12,500 bases of DNA. Source: Promethearchaeota archaeon. Lineage in GTDB: Archaea > Asgardarchaeota > Lokiarchaeia > Sigynarchaeales > SOKP01. The stretch covers positions 1 through 12,500 of the forward strand of contig JAUXAJ010000141.1 of assembly GCA_030620005.1 (NCBI GenBank), read 5' to 3'. Under the pieces are notes generated by a model. It was not told the origin of the DNA, made no database searches, and was given only the letters and a program-made list of their open reading frames with translations. Each line of letters starts with the position of its first letter. Position 1 is the first letter of the stretch. A program made the translations under genes and the position numbers. This document shows positions 6,839 through 12,500 of the stretch, in pieces.

Positions 6839-8074
6839 AGAGAAGTAGTCGTTATAAATGGTGCGAGAACTCCAATCGGGCACTTTGGTAAAGCCTTTAA
6901 AGATGTCCCTGCTGTTGATTTAGCTAGTTTTGCAATAAAAGCCGCTATAGAACGATCAAAAATTCAATCCTATGTGATTGAGGATGTAATATTGGGGGCC
7001 ATCCATCAGGAAGGAATGGGCAATAATCCTGCTCGAATTGCTTCCCTAAAGGCAGGCATTCCATATACTGCGGGGGCATTAACAATCACAAATGTATGTT
7101 CCTCTGGTATGAAAGCCGTTGAAATTGCTGCTCGTCAGATCGCAACGGGAGAGAATGACATTGTTCTGGCGGGAGGAATGGAGAGTAACAGTCAATGCCC
7201 ATACATGCTCATGAACGCAAGGTGGGGACATCGACTTGGAACAGCTGAAATGGTTGATGCATTGTTTTACGATGGTTTTACGGACACATACGGGGTATAT
7301 GGTGGATACAAACATGTGGGTGAAACAGCTGAAAATATTTTAGAAAATTCCAAGGAGATTTGTGTCAAGTATGGACTTCCTGAGGTTAAATTATCTTTCG
7401 AAGAAATAAATGAGTTTGCTCTCGAAAGCCAGAAAAAATATCAAAAGGCAAAAAGAGAGGATTATTTCCACGAAATAGTTCCCGTCGAATTACAAATCAA
7501 GGGAAAAACAATTATAATTAAAGACGACGGAAGTCCCCGTCCAGATGTTTCTTTAGAAAAATTAAATTCCTTAAAACCGGTGTTTAGAGAAGGAGGTTTT
7601 GTTACTCCAGGAAATACACCTGCTCTTAATGATGGCGCCGTAGCAATCATATTAATGGCAAAAGAAAAAGCAGAAGAGTTGAATTTAAACTATATGGGCA
7701 TTTGGAGAGCATCCGCAATGGGAAATGTAGAACCTAAATATATGGGAATTGGCCCCATTCCCGCAATTAGAAACTTGCTTCAAAAAACTTCTCTTGCTCT
7801 AAACGACATTGACATTTTCGAGATAAATGAAGCTCAAGCGCAACAAGTACTATTTTGTACAAAAGCGTTAGGTATAGAGAGCACCAGAGTTAACGTTAAT
7901 GGCGGCGCAATCGCATTAGGACATCCACCAGGAATGACCGGTGCGCGACTAATTTTAACAGCACTCTACGAACTAAAGCGAAGAAATGGAAGATATGCCA
8001 TTTGTAGTCAATGTGCTGGAGGTGGCACTGAAATGGCAACACTTATAGAAAACCCAGGGGTAAATACTGTTTAA
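6836..8074 (+). CDS. Thiolase (acetyl-CoA acetyltransferase/3-ketoacyl-CoA thiolase)
   Basis: 412 residues with all thiolase landmarks: N-terminal REVVVINGARTPIGHFGKAF, nucleophile C88 in NVCSSGMKA, NEAQA at N331-A335 (normally NEAFA), catalytic H363 in GGAIALGHPPGMTGAR, and the acid/base C393 in QCAGGGTEM. It catalyses reversible Claisen condensation of two acetyl-CoA or thiolytic cleavage of 3-ketoacyl-CoA. It belongs to the classical type with both Cys and His, not the archaeal HMG-linked type that usually travels with a DUF35 partner; no such partner is adjacent. It is about 15-20 residues longer than common members, mainly from extra residues around 169-186 before EEINEFALESQ. The start is TTG, forced by an upstream in-frame stop. 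It is divergently transcribed from the MaoC hydratase, consistent with a shared beta-oxidation-like or 3-hydroxyacyl pathway. Confidence 0.92.
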   Translation: MREVVVINGARTPIGHFGKAFKDVPAVDLASFAIKAAIERSKIQSYVIEDVILGAIHQEGMGNNPARIASLKAGIPYTAGALTITNVCSSGMKAVEIAARQIATGENDIVLAGGMESNSQCPYMLMNARWGHRLGTAEMVDALFYDGFTDTYGVYGGYKHVGETAENILENSKEICVKYGLPEVKLSFEEINEFALESQKKYQKAKREDYFHEIVPVELQIKGKTIIIKDDGSPRPDVSLEKLNSLKPVFREGGFVTPGNTPALNDGAVAIILMAKEKAEELNLNYMGIWRASAMGNVEPKYMGIGPIPAIRNLLQKTSLALNDIDIFEINEAQAQQVLFCTKALGIESTRVNVNGGAIALGHPPGMTGARLILTALYELKRRNGRYAICSQCAGGGTEMATLIENPGVNTV

Positions 8075-8130
8075 CATTCATTTAAACAATCCAAATAATG
8101 GTCTAATATAAAAAATTATAAAACAAGAAT

Positions 8131-8142
8131 ATTTTTTTTTTT
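8131..8142 (+). terminator. T-tract end of the thiolase transcript
   Basis: A run of 11 T (8132-8142) lies 57 nt after the thiolase stop, followed by ACTTTTATAG. It fits archaeal U-tract termination. A 12-A run at 8189-8200 lies farther on, outside any gene. Confidence 0.5.
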
Positions 8143-8249
8143 AACTTTTATAGCTCGTTGACTTCAGTTCTACTACTTGCCTCTATTGAAAAAAAAAAAA
8201 TCCACATGATATCGCTGAAACATAAGGTTTAAATGACTTCTATAATAGT

Positions 8250-8280
8250 TAAATTATATTTTAAATATTTAATAAAATCT
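8250..8280 (+). promoter_or_regulatory. Probable TATA region of the pyrophosphatase gene
   Basis: The stretch 8250-8280 is almost pure A/T with TTATATTTTAAATATTTAA, 40 to 65 bp before the ATG at 8318. A TATA element here would give a short leader of about 15-25 nt. In this composition the exact box cannot be fixed by eye. Confidence 0.3.
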
Positions 8281-8317
8281 TTAAACAAACATAAGAAAAA
8301 CAAAGTGTGAAAAAAAT

Positions 8318-10414
8318 ATGGCTATACCAATAATTTTAATTTTAGCCCCATTAACTGGCGTTGCAAGCATCATTCTAGCGTTATTTTTTGCAAAAATGGT
8401 AATGAAAGAAGATCCGGGCAATGAAAGAATGATTGAAGTCGCTGGATATATTGCAGATGGTGCTAAGGCTTTCATCAGAAGGCAATATCGTACATTGACG
8501 ATTTTTGTTTTATGTCTTAGTGCTTTAATCTTATTCCTACCAGTTACAATAGAGCAGGATTTAAGACTCGTTCCAAATATATTGAATTGGGAACAGGCGT
8601 TAGCGTATTTAATTGGTTCACTTGCCAGCATGTGGGCTGGTTGGTTAGGTATGATGGTTGGCGTTAGAGCTAACACAAGGGCAGCACAAGGCTGCACGGT
8701 GAGTATCAAAAAAGGATTTGATGTGTCCTTTTTCGGCGGAGTTGTAATGGGATTAGCAGTAGTCGGAGCGGCTCTAATCGGTACATCGATGTTATATTAT
8801 TGGATTCCTGATCCAAATCTTATTTTAGGATTTAGTTTTGGTGCGAGCAGTGTAGCTCTCTTTGCTAAATGTGGTGGGGGAATCTATACAAAAACGGCAG
8901 ATGTAGGCGCAGATCTCGTCGGAAAAGCGGAATACAACCTTCCCGAAGACGATCCCCATAATCCCGCTTCAATAGCTGACAATGTTGGAGATAACGTTGG
9001 AAATATAGCAGGAATGGGTAGTGACTTGTTCGATTCATATGTGGCTTCCATTGTGGCTGCGATGTTATTAGGTTCAGCACTTGTAGGTGTTGCTGCTGGA
9101 GGTATTTTTACAATACTTCCATTGGTATTTTGCGGTGTTGGATTAATTGCTTCACTTCTCGGAATTATCTTTATCAAGTATAAAGGAAGTGATGAACCCG
9201 GAAAAGCTTTAAATACAGGAACTTATCTCGCTACAATCATTTTTGCCGTAATCGCAGCGTTATTTGTTCTCATAATGTCAGTTGACTTGGAACAAAAATA
9301 TATCGATAAGCTTTGGGCAGATTGGGGCGCCGCTGTAATTGGTCTTGGGTGTGGTATTTTAATAGGTTTTACAAGCGATTATTTTACACGGGAAGATAAA
9401 AAACCAACCCATAACATTGCTAAAGCTGCTCAAGAAGGTCATGCAATCGTTGTCCTTTCAGGCATGTCTTACGGGCTCATTAGCGTGGTGCCGGCAGCAA
9501 TCGGCGTAGTAATTGCGATGGCATTTGCATTCTTACTTGATGGAGTCTTTGGGGTTGCTATGGCTGCTGTTGGTATGTTAGCAATCGTAGGAACGATCGT
9601 TGCGAACGATGCTTACGGTCCTATATGTGATAATGCTCGAGGCATTGCCGAACAAGGAGATTTAGGAGAGGACGTGATCCGCGTGGCAGATAAATTAGAC
9701 TCTGCGGGACATACTGCCAAAGCTATTACGAAAGGTTTTGCGATTGGAGCAGCGAATTTGACCGTGCTGGCATTGCTTTATTCGTTTTCAGAGGAAGCAA
9801 AAGGCGCTATTGTTACCATGGATTTAAGAGCAGTTAACATAATGATTGGAGTATTTATAGGAGTCATCATACCGGCACTATTCTCAGCACTCCTGAATCT
9901 TTCCGTTCAAAAGAATGCTGCCGTGATGGTCAAAGAAATTAGGAGACAATTCGAAGAAAATCCAAAAATTCTGACGGGCGAAGAAGCTGCTGATTTTGAG
10001 AAATGCATTGATATTGCTACAAAGGGTTCTTTAAGAGAATTAATTTTGCCTAGCATTATCTCCATTGCTACACCACTATTGATAGGAGTTATTTTTGGCA
10101 TTGCTGCCCTTGCTGCGTTTCTTGCGGGAGCAATATTATCCGGATTCGTCTTTGCTATCTTTTTCAGCAATGCTGGAGGGGCATGGGATAATGCGAAGAA
10201 ATATATCGAGGACGGGAACTTAGGGGGCAAAGGGACTGAGACACATAAAGCCGCTATAACTGGAGACACAGTTGGGGACCCATTAAAGGATACTTCTGGT
10301 CCGAGCATCAACACATTACTAGTAGTCATGGCTCTAACAGCTTCAATGTTCATGAGCTTTTTACTGTTGATAAATGGTGGTGCAGGATTAATCACGTTCC
10401 CGTTTGGCCTTTAA
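8318..10414 (+). CDS. hppA: Membrane-bound proton-translocating pyrophosphatase, divergent active site
   Basis: 698 residues, the usual length, and strongly hydrophobic with about 15-16 membrane helices. It hydrolyses PPi and pumps ions across the membrane. Conserved motifs: GGGIYTKTADVGADLVGKAE (D195 begins DVGADLVGKAE), PEDDPHNPASIADNVGDN, NDAYGPICDNARGIAE, KAITKGFAIG, SNAGGAWDNAKKYIE and GDTVGDPLKDTSGPSIN. K468 in GHTAKA stands where K+-independent enzymes have Lys and K+-dependent ones Ala, so a K+-independent H+ pump is expected. Oddities: the motif normally DNVGDNVGDxAG reads DNVGDNVGNIAG, giving N229 for Asp; GNTTKA reads GHTAKA, giving H465 for Asn; DNAGG reads DNARG; DDPRNP reads DDPHNP. 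The first two are Mg/water-coordinating positions in solved structures. Either catalysis is altered or this is a distinct subfamily. It is monocistronic, with a T-tract end. Confidence 0.92.
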   Translation: MAIPIILILAPLTGVASIILALFFAKMVMKEDPGNERMIEVAGYIADGAKAFIRRQYRTLTIFVLCLSALILFLPVTIEQDLRLVPNILNWEQALAYLIGSLASMWAGWLGMMVGVRANTRAAQGCTVSIKKGFDVSFFGGVVMGLAVVGAALIGTSMLYYWIPDPNLILGFSFGASSVALFAKCGGGIYTKTADVGADLVGKAEYNLPEDDPHNPASIADNVGDNVGNIAGMGSDLFDSYVASIVAAMLLGSALVGVAAGGIFTILPLVFCGVGLIASLLGIIFIKYKGSDEPGKALNTGTYLATIIFAVIAALFVLIMSVDLEQKYIDKLWADWGAAVIGLGCGILIGFTSDYFTREDKKPTHNIAKAAQEGHAIVVLSGMSYGLISVVPAAIGVVIAMAFAFLLDGVFGVAMAAVGMLAIVGTIVANDAYGPICDNARGIAEQGDLGEDVIRVADKLDSAGHTAKAITKGFAIGAANLTVLALLYSFSEEAKGAIVTMDLRAVNIMIGVFIGVIIPALFSALLNLSVQKNAAVMVKEIRRQFEENPKILTGEEAADFEKCIDIATKGSLRELILPSIISIATPLLIGVIFGIAALAAFLAGAILSGFVFAIFFSNAGGAWDNAKKYIEDGNLGGKGTETHKAAITGDTVGDPLKDTSGPSINTLLVVMALTASMFMSFLLLINGGAGLITFPFGL

Positions 10415-10429
10415 ATCTATAAAAACTAA

Positions 10430-10453
10430 TTTTTTTTTTTTTACCTTTTTTTT
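10430..10453 (+). terminator. T-tract terminator of the pyrophosphatase gene
   Basis: Two T runs (10430-10442 and 10446-10453, split by ACC) begin 16 nt after the TAA stop. They are typical of an archaeal U-tract terminator. Confidence 0.6.
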
Positions 10454-10495
10454 GTTATTAGTAATATATTTTAACACGAAATCAGCAATTAATTC

Positions 10496-10734
10496 ATGTC
10501 ACAAAATGTCACTCAAAATCGTTTTATTAAAGATTACCAACATTGGCTTTCAAAACAAATCGTTGAGAACACCAAGGCGAACACGCTCATCATCGGAGAT
10601 TTGGCCGTTAAAGAAATGAAAAAAAGGACTTCTCACTACAAATCGAGGAGGAAGAAGCGAATTTATATTTCCGTGAATTAACCAGTAGAGAGTTTTTTAC
10701 ATTTTTTGAAAATCAAAGCTTTAATTTTATTTAA
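10496..10734 (+). pseudogene. Decayed TnpB/OrfB (IS200/IS605-type) transposase fragment
   Basis: The frame opened at 10496 reads NRFIKDYQHWLSKQIVENTK, then ANTLIIGDLAVKEMKKRTSH. This is the hallmark central part of TnpB/OrfB proteins (RKDxxHKLSxxIVENTxAN...DLxVKxM, around the second RuvC motif). Near 10640 the similarity leaves this frame and continues one frame over as EEEEANLYFRELTSREFFTFFEN, also TnpB-like, until TAA at 10732-10734. So at least one frameshift is present. The N-terminal part, the catalytic DRG region and the Cys-rich finger are missing, and family length is about 350-400 residues. No terminal hairpins or flanking ends were seen. It shows past insertion of a mobile element between the pyrophosphatase and the receiver gene. 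Confidence 0.7.
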
Positions 10735-10822
10735 ATACATTAAATTTAGTTTAAAAAAAAACAAGAAATTTACAAGAAAATTCCTAGCATTAAGTTGGTA
10801 GAAATGGAAAGAAATAAAAATT

Positions 10823-10936
10823 TTGTGTCCATTTTGCCGCACGAATTTGAGCGATGCTAGCGAAAAATTTAAAGGTAATGTTGAAGTACTTGACTTGCTT
10901 GAGATTCTAGACCAATTGGAAATAGAATTCACTTAA
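10823..10936 (+). CDS. Possible tiny CxxC protein (37 residues), start uncertain
   Basis: From a TTG at 10823 the frame reads CPFCRTNLSDASEKFKG, then NVEVLDLLEILDQLEIEFT and TAA. CPFCRTNL is typical of a zinc-knuckle or half zinc-ribbon opening and the rest looks like a short acidic helix. It has no ATG in frame. An ATG at 10804 lies one frame off, and loss of a single base between 10804 and 10820 would give MExIKILCPFC, so it may be a frameshifted remnant. It lies 61 nt before the CheY-like gene on the same strand. No family assigned. Confidence 0.3.
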   Translation: MCPFCRTNLSDASEKFKGNVEVLDLLEILDQLEIEFT

Positions 10937-10954
10937 GAGAAACCAAAAATTTTT

Positions 10955-10978
10955 AAATTAAATTTCCAAATTAAATTT
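10955..10978 (+). repeat. Two tandem AAATTAAATTT boxes before the CheY-like gene
   Basis: AAATTAAATTT occurs at 10955-10965 and 10968-10978, period 13, ending 19 nt before the ATG at 10998. The core AAATTAAATT also forms the arms of the inverted repeat at 1592-1614. It could be a TATA or operator element, but A/T composition makes chance likely. Confidence 0.3.
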
Positions 10979-10997
10979 GAAAGTAAAGTAAAACGGG

Positions 10998-11417
10998 ATG
11001 AATTTATTGTCCAATAATAAAAAGAAAGTCTTGATAGTTGATGATTCGATTTATGCGAGAAAATTATTGAAAAAAGTTATAAATAAAACAGATTTAGCGG
11101 AAGTGGTTGCGGAAGCATCAAACGGCACCGAAGCAATTGTTCTATACAAGATATTTAAGCCAGATTTAGTTACTGTAGACTTAGTAATGCCTAAAAAAGG
11201 AGGTTTTGAAACTATCGAAGATTTAATCAGATATGATAATACTGCTAATATAATTATCATTTCCGCTTTAGGACAGGAAAAACTAGTTCTTGAAGGCGTG
11301 AAAAAAGGTGCGAAGGATTTCATCATTAAACCGTGTAAAGACGAAAGAATACTGACCGTTCTAGAGCGAGTATTAACGAGAGAAAAAGAATTATCTAGAG
11401 TAAAGCAGGAGATTTAA
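10998..11417 (+). CDS. Stand-alone CheY-like response regulator receiver
   Basis: 139 residues, a single receiver domain. The acidic pocket is D15-D16 (VLIVDDS), the phospho-acceptor is D61 in TVDLVMPKKGG, the switch residue is S89 (IIISALG) and the invariant lysine is K111 (IIKPCKD). All catalytic residues are present, so aspartyl phosphorylation by a histidine kinase is expected. There is no output domain; a charged helical tail of about 20 residues ends the protein. This is the arrangement of CheY or other diffusible receivers, which act by protein binding. No kinase, CheB/R or archaellum gene is in the window, so a chemotaxis role is only a possibility. The ATG at 10998 follows ACGGG with short spacing. 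It is convergent with the HhH gene. Confidence 0.9.
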   Translation: MNLLSNNKKKVLIVDDSIYARKLLKKVINKTDLAEVVAEASNGTEAIVLYKIFKPDLVTVDLVMPKKGGFETIEDLIRYDNTANIIIISALGQEKLVLEGVKKGAKDFIIKPCKDERILTVLERVLTREKELSRVKQEI

Positions 11418-11420
11418 CGG

Positions 11421-11432
11421 ATTTTTTTAAAA
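11421..11432. terminator. Possible bidirectional terminator between convergent genes
   Basis: The 27-nt gap between the receiver gene and the minus-strand HhH gene contains seven T followed by four A (11422-11432), giving a U-run for the plus transcript and a shorter one for the minus transcript. Confidence 0.35.
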
Positions 11433-11444
11433 GGTTCGCCTTCT

Positions 11445-12227
11445 TTATTCGCTCCAGCTTGACTTTTTCTGCTCGTTTTTAACGCCTCTAACGCTTCTTG
11501 TATTCGTTCTTCGCTTGACTTTTATTACATGTTTTAATGTTTTTAGTAAAAATATTAGAATATTCGCATCGTCGTCAACATCTTGTAAGCCTCCCAAGTC
11601 GTCGTCGAAGGGTTCTAAAACGAGCTCCGGCTCTTCAGATTGTTCGATACATCGGGATTCTTGCTCGACAATCGCATCGTTTTCGCTAGACCGAATTGCG
11701 TCTTTGAGTTCGAAGTCGGTTTCTATCCCTGAATCTAAGAAAACTGAAGCCGAATCTAGCAGCTTTTTCGCTGTCAAGGCTCCAATACCCTTGATTCTCG
11801 ACAATTCCTCGATCGAAGAATCGGCTAGTTGTTGGACGGTCGTTATTCCCGCTTTCGTTAGTAGTCCAGCAGCCCGCTCCCCTATTCCTTTAACGTCGGC
11901 AAGATCATCGCCATCTAACGAGTTTTCTCGTTCAATTTCGGAATCTACACCACTTTCTCCTCCTTCATGTTCAAGAGGAACCCAAGCGTCTCGTTTATTT
12001 GGTTCGGTTTCAAATTGTCCCATAGTTTTAAAATGTTCGCCAATCTTATGACTGTCTATCGACGTCTTGCATTTTATCTCGGTATCGTAGAGCACTTTCA
12101 AATCGGAATACATGCTTTCGAATCTCTGCTTCCATTCTTCTTGACCTTGATCGACCGCCTCGTCTAAACCGAACAAAGCTGCTTTTAAAGCCTCCTCGTA
12201 GTTCTTTTCCCTGAAGCTGGTTTGCAC
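11445..12227 (-). CDS. Acidic protein with tandem helix-hairpin-helix motifs
   Basis: 260 residues. Residues 1-75 are predicted helical (FREKNYEEALKAALFGLDEA resembles a single TPR-like hairpin). Residues 108-160 carry two HhH units, LADVKGIGERAAGLLTKAGI and LSRIKGIGALTAKKLLDSA, the arrangement of HHH_5/RadA-N-terminal-type domains that bind DNA backbone non-specifically or mediate protein contacts. An acidic stretch follows (EPFDDDLGGLQDVDDD), then a hydrophobic/basic C-terminus (ILIFLLKTLKHVIKVKRR). The GTG at 12227 is used; in this frame TAG lies four codons upstream, so no earlier start exists, and no ribosome site is visible. Codon use is less AT-rich than in its neighbours (many TCG, GCG, GAC-type codons), which may reflect transfer. 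It has no catalytic domain; a DNA-binding accessory role is inferred. Function unassigned. Confidence 0.75.
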   Translation of the reverse strand: MQTSFREKNYEEALKAALFGLDEAVDQGQEEWKQRFESMYSDLKVLYDTEIKCKTSIDSHKIGEHFKTMGQFETEPNKRDAWVPLEHEGGESGVDSEIERENSLDGDDLADVKGIGERAAGLLTKAGITTVQQLADSSIEELSRIKGIGALTAKKLLDSASVFLDSGIETDFELKDAIRSSENDAIVEQESRCIEQSEEPELVLEPFDDDLGGLQDVDDDANILIFLLKTLKHVIKVKRRTNTRSVRGVKNEQKKSSWSE

Positions 12228-12500
12228 GAGGTCTAACTAGTTTCTAAGGTCTAAACTTGGCTATTTATTTTCACTTTTAACTTTTTCCTTTGCGATCAAA
12301 AATTGTTTTACACTCCTCATATATAAAAAAAAAAAAAAAAATTCATCTAAGAAAACTGAACGACTCAAAAAGATTTAAAAAGAAACGTTGTTTATATTAT
12401 TTTAAGACAAACTTAAAAAAAAAGTCAAAAGTTATAACGTGAAAACAATGGCTTCCGTCGGCTCCCTGGATTTTTGTCTTTTGGTTAATGTAAATTTTTT
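12228..12500. other. Gene-free right end with a 17-A run
   Basis: It is very AT-rich, with a run of 17 A at 12325-12341, which could serve as a U-tract for minus transcripts. An ATG at 12448 on the plus strand (MASVGSLDFCLLVNVNF) and a minus-strand frame closing at 12432 both run off the window and are too short to judge. Confidence 0.4.

Noticed and set aside
8189..8200. 12-A run between the thiolase and the pyrophosphatase considered as a minus-strand terminator
   Set aside because: No minus-strand gene ends there; it is probably just AT-rich spacer.
8281..8709. Minus-strand open frame of 142 codons opposite the pyrophosphatase start
   Set aside because: It lies antisense to strongly conserved pyrophosphatase coding sequence and shows no recognisable protein motif; it is a shadow frame.
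9907..10395. Minus-strand open frame of 162 codons opposite the pyrophosphatase C-terminus
   Set aside because: Antisense to the conserved SNAGGAWDNAKKYIE and GDTVGDP motifs; composition reflects the opposite frame only.
10404..10619. Plus-strand frame of 71 codons overlapping the pyrophosphatase stop
   Set aside because: It begins inside the terminator T-tract (FFFFTFFLLL) and runs out of frame with the TnpB-like peptide; no independent support.
10678..10932. Minus-strand frame of 84 codons opposite the TnpB scar and CPFC frame
   Set aside because: Low-complexity Phe/Lys/Asn/Leu product of AT-rich spacer; the opposite strand carries recognisable TnpB-like and CPFC peptides.
11515..12051. 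Plus-strand Ser/Pro-rich frame of 178 codons inside the HhH gene
   Set aside because: The minus strand encodes two clear HhH motifs; the Ser-rich product is what antisense of acidic codons gives.
12432..12500. Possible C-terminus of a minus-strand gene, or N-terminus of a plus-strand gene from ATG 12448
   Set aside because: Both strands are open but fewer than 25 codons are visible and neither product has a motif.

Overview
This AT-rich window with short intergenic spacers looks like a fragment of an archaeal chromosome, most likely an Asgard-type lineage (moderate confidence, inferred from gene content). The grounds are a TrmB-type winged-helix protein, an ADP-forming acyl-CoA synthetase alpha subunit, a membrane pyrophosphatase, an archaeal CheY-like receiver, a secreted FG-GAP/beta-propeller protein, weak or absent Shine-Dalgarno sites with TTG and GTG starts, and T-tract ends downstream of several genes. 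No rRNA, tRNA or CRISPR array was seen.

Left part (1-4800): the window opens inside a minus-strand gene for an exported repeat protein (signal helix, low-complexity linker, first FG-GAP-type blade). Divergent to it is an EFR1-type protein combining a flavodoxin-like fold with a 2x[4Fe-4S] ferredoxin. Next comes the most unusual protein in the window: 1000 residues with a TrmB-like wHTH at the N-terminus, about 760 residues of predicted helix/coiled coil including five exact-length 18-residue repeats, and a C-terminal domain resembling the TrmB effector domain. Its upstream region carries a 23-nt inverted repeat and a 32-bp tandem repeat.

Central part (4841-8074): an acyl-CoA metabolism group. 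It holds the alpha subunit of an ADP-forming acyl-CoA synthetase, a MaoC-type enoyl-CoA hydratase on the opposite strand that overlaps its end by 6 bp, and a thiolase divergent from the hydratase. Together they could hydrate and cleave acyl-CoA chains and conserve the thioester energy as ATP. The beta subunit and dehydrogenases are not in the window.

Right part (8318-12500): a membrane-bound pyrophosphatase with a Lys in the cation site (K+-independent, proton-pumping type expected) but with two substitutions at positions normally invariant in the active site. It is followed by a decayed TnpB transposase fragment, a possible tiny CxxC protein, a stand-alone CheY-like receiver, and a convergent minus-strand acidic protein with paired helix-hairpin-helix motifs and less AT-rich codon use. 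The last 270 bases hold a 17-A run and no gene I can support.

The two best leads are the substituted pyrophosphatase active site and the TrmB-coiled-coil-TrmB architecture.
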